Of a stretch of 64,000 bases of DNA, positions 1-9,809 are shown one piece after another. The notes under the pieces were generated by a model, which was not told the origin of the DNA, did no database searches, and was given only the letters and a program-made list of their open reading frames with translations. Position 1 is the first letter of the stretch; every line of letters begins with the position of its first letter. The stretch is taken from NCBI RefSeq assembly GCF_004661485.1, contig NZ_PQVH01000002.1, forward strand, positions 124,001-188,000, in the 5' to 3' direction. The DNA is from Methylotenera oryzisoli. Lineage in GTDB: Bacteria > Pseudomonadota > Gammaproteobacteria > Burkholderiales > Methylophilaceae. Both the position numbers and the translations under genes were made by a program.

Positions 1-607
1 TAATACCTACACGGACTAATGGACGAATATCTGCCGCCATCACACCATCATGGCGAGCCACCATCACTACTTCATATTCGCCGGCAATAGATGCAGTGAC
101 TTGTGTGATGCGTGGGTCTAGTTTTCTTGCGATTGACTCCAAATGTTCTAATAGTTTTACTTTTGCATCTGCCGAGAGCGATGCAATCGGGTCTTGCGGT
201 AAATATAACTGTGGAGTTTGTGGCTTGATGATAGCGCTGGCGGTTTGCTCATTACCCAAGCTAGAAATGGATTTAGTGGCCTTCGCTGCCTCTACCAAGG
301 CTTTTAAATTAATATCATCCGAATAAGCAAAAGCAGTTTTTTCACCACTTACCGCACGCACACCTACGCCCTGGTCTATGGAGAAATTACCCGATTTAAC
401 CTGGCCTTCTTCCAGCCCCCAGCTTTCGCTACGGCTATATTGAAAGTACAAGTCGGCATAGTCGATTTGATGAGACATCATATCGGCGAGCACGTTTTGC
501 AGTTTCGCTACATCCAGATTAGCCGGTGCAAGTAGCGCCTCTGTTGCGGCATCGAAATGCGAGCCTTTAGTTAACTGGGCGTTTGGTTGTGTTTCTTGCG
601 TTTTCAT
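1..607 (-). CDS. tldD: TldD metalloprotease, N-terminal part (gene runs off the window)
   Basis: Reading the minus strand from an ATG at 605-607 gives about 202 residues open to the window edge. The segments DYADLYFQYSRSESWGLEEG and VGVRAVSGEKTAFAYS are typical of the TldD N-terminal domain. TldD works with TldE/PmbA as a zinc protease that matures modified peptides and degrades unfolded peptides in the cytosol; the catalytic HExxxH part lies outside the window. The nitrilase-family gene and yhdP lie upstream on the same strand, the yhdP-nitrilase-tldD order common in proteobacteria. Identity is by recognition of conserved segments. Confidence 0.9.
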   Translation of the reverse strand, partial: MKTQETQPNAQLTKGSHFDAATEALLAPANLDVAKLQNVLADMMSHQIDYADLYFQYSRSESWGLEEGQVKSGNFSIDQGVGVRAVSGEKTAFAYSDDINLKALVEAAKATKSISSLGNEQTASAIIKPQTPQLYLPQDPIASLSADAKVKLLEHLESIARKLDPRITQVTASIAGEYEVVMVARHDGVMAADIRPLVRVGI

Positions 608-810
608 GGGTTTCTTTTCAAAAAGAACTCGGTAAATACTTGAGCTTATATGGCAATAAGCTATTAGGTTTGTTAGCTAATGGATATGCACCATGCGGCC
701 ATCATCACAATTGGGGCAGGGTGTTACATGACGCTAGTTATTTTAATCCCTAGCGTTACGTTACAAGCGATATTCATTTGTAACGTAACGGGTCAGCTTG
801 ATACTTAGCG

Positions 811-1692
811 CTATTGTTGTCCGACAACCTTAATAGTGCGATGTTTCAGTGCAGGTAAACTTTTTCTTAAACTTTCTTGATAGGTTGGGTTCATGGTAGC
901 CATGACCACACCTGAACCACGCGGTAATCTATCCAGCACTACACCCCATGGATCGACAATCATGCTGTTACCGTGCGTTTCGCGGCCTGATATATGGTAG
1001 CCACCTTGTGCTGGCGCAATGACATAGCTTAAGTTTTCAATTGCGCGTGCGCGGATTAAGCTTTCCCAGTGAGCTTTACCTGTGGTGTCGGTGAATGCGG
1101 AAGGTACCACAATGATATTTACTTCACCCATGGCTCTATATAACTCAGGGAAACGCAGGTCGTAGCAAATCGATAGGCCAATTTTGCCAAATGGGCTGTC
1201 AATCACTTTGACCGTATCGCCAGCTTCAATCGTTTTTTCTTCAGTGTAATGCTCATTGCCTAGTTTTAGACCAAACAGATGGATTTTATCGTAGCGCGCC
1301 ACTTGCTTGCCTTTGTCGTCAAACACCAAACAGCTATTACGTACTTTATTCGGCACATTGCTGACTAAAGGCACAGAGCCGCCAATCAACCAGATTTTAT
1401 GTTTTTTTGCAGTTTTGCTTAAAAAGTCTTGAATTGGGCCTTTGCCTTCTTCTTCACGCGCAGTGACTTTGTCAGACTCTTTTAAACCCATGATGGCAAA
1501 GTACTCAGGCAGTACAATTAATTTGGCACCTTGGTTAGCGGCAATTTCAATAAGACGCTCAGCCTCGCTCAAATTGGCGCTGACATGAGGGCCTGATGCC
1601 ATTTGAATCGCTGCCATTTTGATAATGCCTTTAGCGGCATTTTGACTGCTGAGTTTTGCTTTGGTTGTTGTAACGCGAGAGGTGATAGCCAT
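811..1692 (-). CDS. Carbon-nitrogen hydrolase (nitrilase superfamily, deaminated-glutathione-amidase-like)
   Basis: This 293-residue protein has the complete nitrilase-superfamily triad: Glu63 in LPEYFAIMG, Lys136 in RYDKIHLFG and Cys176 in SICYDLRFPE. The family hydrolyses amide C-N bonds in the cytosol; close relatives (Nit1/YbeM type) remove deaminated glutathione, which is the likeliest role but is inferred. Family members usually begin near the MAAIQM segment (Met26, start about 1617), so the annotated N-terminus may carry about 25 extra residues; neither start has a strong ribosome-binding site. It sits between yhdP and tldD on the same strand, 58 bases below yhdP. Confidence 0.85.
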   Translation of the reverse strand: MAITSRVTTTKAKLSSQNAAKGIIKMAAIQMASGPHVSANLSEAERLIEIAANQGAKLIVLPEYFAIMGLKESDKVTAREEEGKGPIQDFLSKTAKKHKIWLIGGSVPLVSNVPNKVRNSCLVFDDKGKQVARYDKIHLFGLKLGNEHYTEEKTIEAGDTVKVIDSPFGKIGLSICYDLRFPELYRAMGEVNIIVVPSAFTDTTGKAHWESLIRARAIENLSYVIAPAQGGYHISGRETHGNSMIVDPWGVVLDRLPRGSGVVMATMNPTYQESLRKSLPALKHRTIKVVGQQ

Positions 1693-1750
1693 GTAATATC
1701 CAAATAGTTTTAAATTCTTCTTAAAGCCGATGGGCTGGCTTGTTTATTAA

Positions 1751-4700
1751 CTAATTAATGAGCGGGTTGCTCTGACTCTTTTTCGACTCATCTTCAGGCT
1801 TCACTTCCTGTGGGTTGTCCCAAGTGCCAATGATTTCATAATCAGTTGATGCAATTTTATTTAAAGGGTCTTTCAATACCTTTTGAGCTAAAAATGCGAC
1901 GGCCCCTACTAGTGGCCCACCAGCCAATGCAGCAAGCGAAATGCTATCACTAATCCTTGGCGAAACGTTAACAAAAAGATGTTGTGTTTCTTTGGGGATA
2001 CTGATTTCACCTTTAATGCGCACATCCGCAGCCGGACCAGCCATTTTAAAGTTGTCGCTTCGCATCATGCCTTGGTCAATTTTAACGGTTGCATTGATTT
2101 TGTCAAAAGCAAAGCCATTGCTAAACAAGTCTCTAAAATCTAACGTCAGGCGCCGTGGTAAACTTTGCAAGCTGAGCAAGCCTAGTAATCGGCCTACGCC
2201 TGGCTGCACTTGTAAAATCTGGCCTTTACGCACATCAAATTTCAGCTCACCACTCAGGCGGGTAGTGTCAAATTGATGTGGGCTGCCTGGCCAACGTAGT
2301 TGTCCAGTGAGTTTGCCTTCTCCGTCCATAATCGTTTCTGCATAGCCAAGTCGCGCTAGCGTTTGGCCCAAATCTTTAATGTCCCAGCGCACATTAAGTG
2401 AGGTGTTAGCGTTTCTTACCCAGTTATTCCACTGTCCTTCTGCATTAATGGTGCCTTCTGGTGTGCTGAACTTGATTTTTTGAATATCCCAGTTGTCATT
2501 CTGAGGGTAAGCAATCAACTCTAAACTACCCAGATTTTTTTTCTGAAACACAAAGTTATCCGCGGTAATATCTAGCGCAGGATAATCCTGCGCTAACTTG
2601 GTAAATTGTTTTAAGTTTTTATTGTCCGTCGTATTGCTGGCAGATGATAGTTGGTCTGGCGCCGCTTCTGGAATCGTAAAGTTACTTAATCGTGCAATTA
2701 ACTTACCATTTTTTTGATCAATCCATTGTAAGTTGCCCGTAATCTCTTTGCTTTGCAGTGTAATGCGTAAGTTATCCTCGTTGTTCAGTTCGGTAATGTT
2801 TACCTGATTAAGACGTCGGTTGAAAATATCGAGCGCTTTAATCGTGACTGCTACTTTTTGAATTGGCAGCTTCATTGACTGACTGGATGAGTCTGCGAGA
2901 TTCTTCGCAACATAACGCCATGCATCTGCATTGAGATAATCTAGGTTACCGTTTAAAGCAATGCCAGCCGCTCTACCAGAGTCGTTGCTCACGGCAGGCT
3001 CTACTTTAATGTCGCTGCCAAGCTGAATGTTGGCATTATTCAGCTCAAACTTACCATCTTTTAAAATACTGGTGATTTTAGCGCCAGCTTTATTGCCAAT
3101 ATTGACAAAAATATAGCTGGTGTTTGTGTCTATTTTTTTATCAACACGTAAGCTGAGTGGCTGGTTGGCATTTTTATCAAATGGTGCAGGTAAGGCTGAG
3201 GTGATGCCGACTAAATCAGAGCGAATGCCTATGCTGACACGCGGCTTTTGAATCAATATATCGCCTAACCATTCGGTGCCGCCGCTGATGTAATCATTAG
3301 CTTTTGCCAATGAGTGGTCAGTTAGCATCTGTTTGACGCTACTGTCGCTCAGTCTGCCTCTTACCTGTACACGTACGGACTTGTCTTTCCCTGAGCTTAA
3401 ATTAAATGCAAGCGGGGAGCCAAAGGCGTAAGCCTTCATGTTTTTAGCGCTCAGGCTCGCTTCTGTGAATTCCAAGTTACCGTTAATTTGCGTCAGTGTC
3501 GGAATGTCTTCACTTTCCATTTTGCCGTTGGTAATTTGGTAAATGCCTTTATATTTAGATGCATCTATGTCCGCAAGCGGGATACTTAAGCCTAAGCCAA
3601 GTTTGCCTGTGCCGCTGGTTTTAAGTGTATCGGTAAAGCCTTCTGTAAGCGTGTGTACCGGGCTTTTATTTACAAAAACAATGCCTTCGCTCACCGGGCC
3701 TTGTAGCTCGGATTGTACATTGAGAATAGGATAGTCAGCATCCAGTTGTGCGATGGTGGTTTTACTCTTAATAATTTGGTTGCCAAATATATGTCCGCTA
3801 TGTGTATTGAGTTCCATGCGGTTGCCTTCAAACAGCAGGTCCAGGCCTAGTTTTTCAATCACGGGCCAGTCTGTCCCGTATTCTAAAAGCGCATCGCTCA
3901 CCTTGGCGGTAACTCGGAATATCCCCAGTTTTGGGTCTGGGTGGTTTTTACTATCTACAAACGGGAAGTCTGCTAACCTGCCTTTAACGGTTACATTAAT
4001 ATCGTTAGCCTTGCCCTCTAGAATTGAAGTATCTAACCAGTTGATCGTGGCTTCACCCAGCATATTAGGGTAATAAAATTTAGCATATTTAGCATTGCCG
4101 TTATTGAACTTACCCTTTAAATCCAAGTAACCACCTTTTTTACCATCCATCAGATAGCTTGCATTTAGCGTGCCTGATAAATGCGGACTGCTCACCGTCA
4201 GTGCGTTAACGTCAATTTTGGTGTTATTGGGGTTGATGTTCCATGTGATTTTTCCCTCCAGTGTATCGAAAGGGATAGGCCAGCGTAATGTGTCTTTTGC
4301 ATCCACGTGTGCTTGTTTGCTATCTAGTAACAAGGATCCTGATTTTTGATTTGCCTTAAACTCACCGGATAAATTGCTAAAGCCTGGTATTTGTTGGTAA
4401 GCGTTGGTGGTCAAGCGGTTAAATTTGGTCGTTACTTGGTAACTTTTGGTGATGTTGTTTTGAGCCTGCCATATCACATTCAGGTCTGTCAGCTCGCCTT
4501 GCGGATTAATCGCGCTGATAGGCGCAATGAGCTGTTCAGGGAGTGGTAATTGCGACAAGCTTGTCTGAATGTTAGTCAGACCCAAGTTAGGCATGGCTAA
4601 ATTAAAATCTTGTTTACCGTCAATGGTTTGTGTGTAGTTGGCTTTTACATCTTTCAGGTTGAGGCCATTCATTGCGCTGGCGTTGAGCTCACTCACGCTT

Positions 4701-5677
4701 AGCGACTGACCAAATTTGGCAGGAGTGCCGAGTAGCTGGTTTTTGCTTAGATTTTTCCAAATAATATTCCCTGATAACTTGTCTAGTACCAGTGGTGCAA
4801 GATGATGCTTAGTTTGTAGCTGGATGTTTTCTAGTGCAACATGGCTATTGATGGATTGCACCTGATGATGTGAGAAATCAATATCAACATTGGTGCTACC
4901 GATGCCAGACTTAAGGTCAACCGGGTAATCTACCCAGGCTTTGTAAGCGGCTAGGTCTGCATTCTTGAGTTCTAAGTGTAAGTTGCCATGCCAGTTTTGG
5001 GTTTGGCGGACATCGCTACCATAAAAACTGCCGCTGACTTGCAGCGGGTGGCGGCTACCAGTCGATGGCAATGCATTTGCCGTGAAACTATGGTTTCGGA
5101 CTAAACTTCTCCACGGCGGGCTGAGCACTTCTACATTTAGTTGGTTTAGGCTTAGCTCTGGTGCGCGTTTAAGTTCGTCCAGCCATAATACTTTTGCATT
5201 AGTGATGGCTAATTTATTCTGCCTTAATAACCAGTTGGTTAGGTCAGGGTTGGACTCCCCAGCCATGCTGATGCCTGCCACAAAGATTTCGCCATTGGCG
5301 GTGCGGCGTACCGTGAGTGCTGGCTCGCGAATAATGAGCTCGGCTAAATGTGGCTCTAGTAATGGTACGCTTAACCAAGACAAACGAACATCAATGGTTT
5401 TTAACTGTAGAGCGATGCGGTTTTCTGTGTCAAAGATATCAATCTTATTCAGCAGTAAGTGCGGATTGATTCCTTGCCAGTCAGCTTTGATATCGCCGAT
5501 AGTGACTTTTTGCTTGGCAGACTTACTTGCAAAACCGGCGATTTCATCTTTATGCTGGCCGATATTTGGCATCAGCCAGAAATGAATCGTGAGTGCGATA
5601 GCCGTCACAATCACGGCTGAAATGCCAACTAGCCAAAGTAGCGCTCGATAAACCCAAAGTAGAGATTTTTTAACCAT
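1751..5677 (-). CDS. yhdP: YhdP family AsmA-like envelope protein (TIGR02099 type)
   Basis: This 1308-residue protein has one N-terminal membrane anchor (about residues 8-32) followed by a long beta-rich periplasmic region. The length, the N-terminal DUF3971-like part and the AsmA-like C-terminal part (near LDFRDLFSNGFAFDKI and AALAGGPLVGAVAFL) match YhdP. In Escherichia coli YhdP is one of the AsmA-like proteins proposed to carry phospholipids between inner and outer membranes; that role is transferred by family. It is the first gene of a minus-strand run with the nitrilase and tldD, and is divergent from the ABC-F gene. Confidence 0.9.
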   Translation of the reverse strand: MVKKSLLWVYRALLWLVGISAVIVTAIALTIHFWLMPNIGQHKDEIAGFASKSAKQKVTIGDIKADWQGINPHLLLNKIDIFDTENRIALQLKTIDVRLSWLSVPLLEPHLAELIIREPALTVRRTANGEIFVAGISMAGESNPDLTNWLLRQNKLAITNAKVLWLDELKRAPELSLNQLNVEVLSPPWRSLVRNHSFTANALPSTGSRHPLQVSGSFYGSDVRQTQNWHGNLHLELKNADLAAYKAWVDYPVDLKSGIGSTNVDIDFSHHQVQSINSHVALENIQLQTKHHLAPLVLDKLSGNIIWKNLSKNQLLGTPAKFGQSLSVSELNASAMNGLNLKDVKANYTQTIDGKQDFNLAMPNLGLTNIQTSLSQLPLPEQLIAPISAINPQGELTDLNVIWQAQNNITKSYQVTTKFNRLTTNAYQQIPGFSNLSGEFKANQKSGSLLLDSKQAHVDAKDTLRWPIPFDTLEGKITWNINPNNTKIDVNALTVSSPHLSGTLNASYLMDGKKGGYLDLKGKFNNGNAKYAKFYYPNMLGEATINWLDTSILEGKANDINVTVKGRLADFPFVDSKNHPDPKLGIFRVTAKVSDALLEYGTDWPVIEKLGLDLLFEGNRMELNTHSGHIFGNQIIKSKTTIAQLDADYPILNVQSELQGPVSEGIVFVNKSPVHTLTEGFTDTLKTSGTGKLGLGLSIPLADIDASKYKGIYQITNGKMESEDIPTLTQINGNLEFTEASLSAKNMKAYAFGSPLAFNLSSGKDKSVRVQVRGRLSDSSVKQMLTDHSLAKANDYISGGTEWLGDILIQKPRVSIGIRSDLVGITSALPAPFDKNANQPLSLRVDKKIDTNTSYIFVNIGNKAGAKITSILKDGKFELNNANIQLGSDIKVEPAVSNDSGRAAGIALNGNLDYLNADAWRYVAKNLADSSSQSMKLPIQKVAVTIKALDIFNRRLNQVNITELNNEDNLRITLQSKEITGNLQWIDQKNGKLIARLSNFTIPEAAPDQLSSASNTTDNKNLKQFTKLAQDYPALDITADNFVFQKKNLGSLELIAYPQNDNWDIQKIKFSTPEGTINAEGQWNNWVRNANTSLNVRWDIKDLGQTLARLGYAETIMDGEGKLTGQLRWPGSPHQFDTTRLSGELKFDVRKGQILQVQPGVGRLLGLLSLQSLPRRLTLDFRDLFSNGFAFDKINATVKIDQGMMRSDNFKMAGPAADVRIKGEISIPKETQHLFVNVSPRISDSISLAALAGGPLVGAVAFLAQKVLKDPLNKIASTDYEIIGTWDNPQEVKPEDESKKSQSNPLIN

Positions 5678-5722
5678 TGATTATGTGGGTTTTATTGTTA
5701 AATGTTTAGACCGCACATTTTA

Positions 5723-5755
5723 CTTGAATATTGACAGTATTAATTGATATTCAAG
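5723..5755. promoter_or_regulatory. Inverted repeat in the yhdP / ABC-F divergent promoter region
   Basis: CTTGAATAT at 5723-5731 is matched by its exact reverse complement at 5747-5755, separated by 15 AT-rich bases. The dyad lies 46 bases upstream of the yhdP start within the 283-base divergent gap. It could be an operator or chance in AT-rich DNA; no regulator family is assigned. Confidence 0.3.
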
Positions 5756-5960
5756 GCCATGCAGTTGTAAAACTAGGTAAATTGATACAAATCTAGCTTA
5801 AAAATAAAAGAGTGTTTAAGACTATGCACGTTAATCATTTAGAATAACGGGTTTAGTCGGTTAGCGATTATTAATAGTCACATTTTCGCTACCTTAAATA
5901 CATACATTAAGCCAACCGCATGTTGACCGGTGGGGCTCAATTTAATTCATTGGTTATCAC

Positions 5961-7865
5961 TTGATTCAATTTAAACAACTTACATTAACACGCGGCCTTA
6001 AAATTTTAATTCAAGGTGCATCCATGCAACTGCACCCAGGCCATAAAGTTGGTTTGACTGGTGCCAATGGCGCTGGTAAGTCTTCTCTATTTGCTATGTT
6101 GCGCGGCGAAGTGCATCCTGAGCAGGGCGATTTGGAAATGCCAGCAAGTTGGGTGGTGGCGCATGTTGCGCAGGAGACTCCTGCGTTAGCCATGCCTGCC
6201 ATTGAGTTTGTGCTGGATGGCGATGTTGAGTTGCGTGAAATTGAGGCCGCTTTAGTTGCCGCAGAGGCTAACCATCAAGGTGAGCTGATTGCAGAGTTGC
6301 ATCAACGCCTTACCGATATTGAGGGCTACAGCGCAAGAGCGCGAGCTTCTGAACTGCTCAATGGTTTGGGCTTTAGCCAAGCTGCGCTTCAGCAGCCCGT
6401 ATCTACGTTTTCTGGTGGCTGGCGTGTGCGCTTGAATTTAGCGCGTGCATTAATGTGCCGCTCAGACTTGCTATTACTGGATGAGCCTACTAACCACTTG
6501 GATCTGGATGCGGTGATTTGGCTGGAAGGCTGGTTGCAGAGCTATCGTGGTACTTTATTGCTTATCTCTCACGATAGGGATTTTTTAGATGCGATTGTGA
6601 ATCACATTGCGCATATTGAGCAGCAAACACTGACCCTGTACCGTGGCGGATACTCAGATTTCGAGCGCCAACGTGCGGAGAAGCTTGCATTGCAGCAAGC
6701 CATGTTTGAGAAGCAGCAGCGTAAGGTTGCTCATTTACAAAGTTATATTGACCGTTTCCGTGTGCAGGCTACTAAGGCACGTCAGGCACAAAGCCGCATT
6801 AAAGCACTTGAACGTATGGAGATGATATCTGCTGCACATGTGGACTCACAGTTTGGGTTTGAGTTTAGAGCACCGATTGCTGCGCCAGATCCTTTGCTCG
6901 TGCTGGATGGTATGAGTGTCGGTTATCACGATAAGCCTTTAATCAGCAATATTGAATTAGCCATCAGGCCAGGTGAACGTATTGGCTTGCTAGGTAAAAA
7001 CGGCGCAGGTAAAACCACACTGATTAAACTATTGGCCCATGAACTGGCGCCGTTAAGCGGCAAGCGGGTAGAAGGCAAAGACCTGAATATTGGTTATTTT
7101 GCACAGCATCAGCTGGAGCAATTACGCCCGGATGACTCACCGTTACAGCACATGATGAAATTAGACCCGCTTACGCGCGAGCAGGAGCACCTTAACTATT
7201 TAGGCGGTTTTGACTTTAAAGGCGATATGGCAAGGTCACCTTGCGCTAATTTTTCTGGTGGTGAAAAGTCACGACTAGCATTGGCTTTATTGATTTGGAC
7301 TCGCCCGAACTTACTATTGCTCGATGAGCCGACCAACCATTTAGACCTTGAAATGCGCCACGCACTCACGCTTGCCTTACAGGATTTTGAAGGTGGTGTG
7401 ATACTTGTGTCGCATGATCGTGCTTTGTTACGTGCGACATGCGATGAGTTTGTTTTAGTTGCAGATGGCAAAGCGGCGCCATTTGATGGTGATTTAGAAG
7501 ATTACAGTCAATGGTTAAATGAGCAGCGCCTAAAAGAAAAGCAAGCCACGCAGGCGGTTGCCACTGATAAACCTAATAAAAATGACCGTGCGCTGAATAA
7601 AGCGGAGCGTCAGGCCAGAATTGCTGAGCGCCGCCCATTGCTGAAAGAGCTTGAGCAAATTGAGCGCAATATGGCACAGTGGCAGGCAGATAAAAAAGTG
7701 TGTGATGAGCAGTTGAATGATAGCGAGCTTTACACCAGTGCCGATAAGTCTGCTTTGCAAGCTTTGTTGAAAAAGCAAGCGGCTTTAACTCAGCAGTTAG
7801 AAACCGCAGAAGAGCGATGGTTGGTGTTGCATGAAATGCTAGAGGCAATACCTGCACTTGATTAA
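5961..7865 (+). CDS. ABC-F family ATPase (YheS-like)
   Basis: This soluble 634-residue protein has two ABC cassettes and no membrane segments. The first has Walker A GANGAGKSS, signature FSGGW and Walker B LLLLDEPTNHLD; the second has GKNGAGKTT, FSGGEKS and LLLLDEPTNHLD. The interdomain linker and a charged, probably coiled-coil C-terminal tail (about 530-634) are typical of ABC-F translation factors acting at the ribosome; order and length fit YheS/Uup. The start used is TTG: translation from it gives MIQFKQLTLTRG, aligning with the usual YheS N-terminus, while the next Met (residue 23) would cut the first strand. No strong ribosome-binding site precedes it. Confidence 0.88.
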   Translation: MIQFKQLTLTRGLKILIQGASMQLHPGHKVGLTGANGAGKSSLFAMLRGEVHPEQGDLEMPASWVVAHVAQETPALAMPAIEFVLDGDVELREIEAALVAAEANHQGELIAELHQRLTDIEGYSARARASELLNGLGFSQAALQQPVSTFSGGWRVRLNLARALMCRSDLLLLDEPTNHLDLDAVIWLEGWLQSYRGTLLLISHDRDFLDAIVNHIAHIEQQTLTLYRGGYSDFERQRAEKLALQQAMFEKQQRKVAHLQSYIDRFRVQATKARQAQSRIKALERMEMISAAHVDSQFGFEFRAPIAAPDPLLVLDGMSVGYHDKPLISNIELAIRPGERIGLLGKNGAGKTTLIKLLAHELAPLSGKRVEGKDLNIGYFAQHQLEQLRPDDSPLQHMMKLDPLTREQEHLNYLGGFDFKGDMARSPCANFSGGEKSRLALALLIWTRPNLLLLDEPTNHLDLEMRHALTLALQDFEGGVILVSHDRALLRATCDEFVLVADGKAAPFDGDLEDYSQWLNEQRLKEKQATQAVATDKPNKNDRALNKAERQARIAERRPLLKELEQIERNMAQWQADKKVCDEQLNDSELYTSADKSALQALLKKQAALTQQLETAEERWLVLHEMLEAIPALD

Positions 7866-7931
7866 CAGCAGTATGATTAATTATCAGTTTAAATGGCAGT
7901 TTATTTTGTTTAAGATTAATAAGGACCCCAA

Positions 7932-8495
7932 ATGGAAATGACGTATTCACAACGCTTAAAGCTGATGCATGCATTGTGCTTGGCGGCAACGCATCGCGAT
8001 GACGAAACACCTAATACTAATTTAGATGAATACGATGCATTGAACGCAGCCGATTACTTGAGCTGCTATGTGACATTTAAGGCGATTCAATCTGCTGACC
8101 GTTCACCTTTAGCTGAGCGCAGTGACAATTTTGATATGCTGAGCGTATATCAAGCGTTTGCGTTACTAAGTTATGCATTCTTTACAGCGCCACTCGTGCA
8201 GGAAGATATAAAACCTGATTTTTCAACCGCGCAAATTACCATTGCGAAAACGTTGTTTGCAGGCTTGCCTGATGCAGAACTGGTTGAGATTGTGGAATCT
8301 GGGCTTAATAAGTTTCAGTTAATTGCCGATGCAGAAGTAGAGCACTGGACGCAATTTAGAGAAAATGTCGATAAGTTGGTGATTGCATTGGTTGTCGCTG
8401 GTACGGACGATGATAGCCCGCATGGTGTGGAAGATGTGTTGCCAATCTTTGGTCAGTTGCTAAGCCAATTATGTGAGGCATTTGAAGGCGCCTGA
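7932..8495 (+). CDS. Conserved hypothetical protein, acidic and helical
   Basis: I do not recognise this 187-residue protein. It is acidic, probably all-alpha and cytosolic, with no signal peptide or membrane span. An AAGGA ribosome-binding site at 7921-7925 precedes the ATG at 7932; a second in-frame ATG lies at 7938. It follows the ABC-F gene by 66 bases on the same strand and may be co-transcribed. Base composition resembles its neighbours, so there is no sign of recent transfer. The open frame and ribosome-binding site make it a real gene; the function is unknown. Confidence 0.7.
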   Translation: MEMTYSQRLKLMHALCLAATHRDDETPNTNLDEYDALNAADYLSCYVTFKAIQSADRSPLAERSDNFDMLSVYQAFALLSYAFFTAPLVQEDIKPDFSTAQITIAKTLFAGLPDAELVEIVESGLNKFQLIADAEVEHWTQFRENVDKLVIALVVAGTDDDSPHGVEDVLPIFGQLLSQLCEAFEGA

Positions 8496-8531
8496 TTATC
8501 GTGCAATGAGCGCGCTGACTCACAGTGCCTT

Positions 8532-8581
8532 ATAAGCAGCGTGCCTCTGTCATATTAATGCTGGGGTTGCGCGCTGCTTAT
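8532..8581. repeat. Inverted repeat between convergent genes
   Basis: ATAAGCAGCG at 8532-8541 and its exact reverse complement at 8572-8581 flank about 30 bases at the convergent 3' ends of the 7932-8495 and 8555-9100 genes. One arm is inside the end of the minus-strand gene. There is no T-run, so this is at best a weak or Rho-assisted termination structure. Confidence 0.3.
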
Positions 8582-9100
8582 CGTATCGATGATATTGCCT
8601 TCTAGAGTTTGGTGAATCTGCTCCATTAAAAAACTGGCGGATTCACGCCCAAGTTTAGATTCGCGCATTGCCATATGCCAGCTTGAAATGCACTGCCTTA
8701 AGCTGGTTTCATTCTCGCAGCTTTCAATTTTAGTTTTAATGCCGCGCCCCATCATGCCCAGATAGTCATCGGTGGCTTCAATCAGTATGCTTTTCACTGT
8801 AGCGAGCTTCGTCGGGCAGATTGGCGTTACTTGATCTGTCGTTTCGAGTAAAGAGATTGTGATTGGAGATGTTTGTGTGGCGGCTGATATGGCTTGCTGA
8901 CCCCGTGGGCGTTGGATATAACCTTCGGACTCCAGCTTTTTAATCGTGTCTAGCAGTTGGTCCTGCTTAAAAAACTTGTTCAGATCATCCAGATTGCGTA
9001 CGCCATTCACCAGTAATAACACTTGGCGTTCGCGCACACTCAATGTGCGTTGATTGCTGGCAAACTCGTTAAAACCACGCGTGGATTTTTCATACACCAT
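8555..9100 (-). CDS. Hypothetical protein with a winged-helix-like N-terminal region
   Basis: This 181-residue cytosolic protein is not confidently recognised. Residues about 20-65 (LSVRERQVLLLVNGVRNLDD, then LLDTIKKLESEGYIQRP) resemble a winged helix-turn-helix with its wing. A Ser/Thr-rich linker follows, then a helical C-terminal domain from about residue 95 containing MGRGIKTKIE and WHMAMRESKLG. A DNA-binding or signalling role is possible but inferred from fold likeness only. It is convergent with the upstream hypothetical gene and about 200 bases from ychJ. Confidence 0.6.
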   Translation of the reverse strand: MVYEKSTRGFNEFASNQRTLSVRERQVLLLVNGVRNLDDLNKFFKQDQLLDTIKKLESEGYIQRPRGQQAISAATQTSPITISLLETTDQVTPICPTKLATVKSILIEATDDYLGMMGRGIKTKIESCENETSLRQCISSWHMAMRESKLGRESASFLMEQIHQTLEGNIIDTISSAQPQH

Positions 9101-9301
9101 GATGTTGATCTCATGTGAGCGCCGCCATCGACATACAATGGGGTAAGCGCGTAATGAGGTGCATCTTAGTGTGTGAATGTGAAGTTAAGGTGATGTTTTT
9201 ATTTCACATTAATGACGATTGTGTGAATTAAAACGGTTGTCATTTAGATTGCGTGCTGCTTAGTTAAGTAGTGACTGCCAAACATCGCGCATTTGCGTTG
9301 A

Positions 9302-9703
9302 CTACTGGTAATCGCCATCCAGATAAAACCAGCAATGATCAACTCGTTTAAAACGGCTGGTTTCCTGTAGTTTTTCTGCTTTTCCACCCAAATTGTTGGC
9401 ATACTTATAACGCGCAACGAACTCGACCGTTGCATTGTCTGCATCTATATTTTGATACTGCTTCACCTGCAAGCCTAACCATTTGATTGCCTCTTGACCT
9501 TCTAAATTCAGGTCTTGTGGTCTGGAGTTCGAGTGCCAAGTGCGTAGCAGGTAATCTTTTAAATCAGGCTTGCTGCTTGCAAGCGCATAGGCGCTGTAAC
9601 GTGAACGCATGAGCGCTTCCGCAGTGGGGGCCGGCGTGCCTAGGTGGTAAATCTCGCAGCATAAATGATATGGTTTGCCACTATCGCATGGGCACGGTGT
9701 CAT
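9302..9703 (-). CDS. ychJ: YchJ family protein with SEC-C metal-binding motif
   Basis: This 133-residue protein begins with a SEC-C zinc-type motif: Cys4, Cys6, Cys15 and Cys16 in CPCDSGKPYHLCC. The central YchJ (UPF0225) region reads AEALMRSRYSAYA and ends with the typical SRFKRVDHCWFYLDGD. The length is normal although E. coli YchJ has a second C-terminal SEC-C motif, which is absent here, as in many betaproteobacterial members. The biochemical role is not established. It lies downstream of prfC on the same strand, separated by an imperfect hairpin. Confidence 0.85.
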   Translation of the reverse strand: MTPCPCDSGKPYHLCCEIYHLGTPAPTAEALMRSRYSAYALASSKPDLKDYLLRTWHSNSRPQDLNLEGQEAIKWLGLQVKQYQNIDADNATVEFVARYKYANNLGGKAEKLQETSRFKRVDHCWFYLDGDYQ

Positions 9704-9722
9704 GATTGTATGCTTTCTAGGA

Positions 9723-9806
9723 TAGCCTCAAGGCTAATTGGCCTCTGCCTGAGATGAGATGATGCTTGATGCATCACCTCATTATTGTCAGGCTGTCTTG
9801 AGGCTA
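9723..9806 (-). other. Long imperfect hairpin between prfC and ychJ
   Basis: TAGCCTCAAG at 9723-9732 pairs perfectly with 9797-9806. Inside, the GATGATGC/GCATCACCTC region (about 9750-9780) can extend the fold. It starts immediately after the prfC stop and could slow RNase decay or weakly terminate prfC transcription; there is no T-tract. The pairing is seen directly, the role is inferred. Confidence 0.4.
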
Positions 9807-9809
9807 AAG

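Noticed and set aside
5082-5585. 167-residue plus-strand open frame opposite yhdP
   Set aside because: It is an antisense shadow of the well-supported yhdP coding region with no domain or ribosome-binding site.
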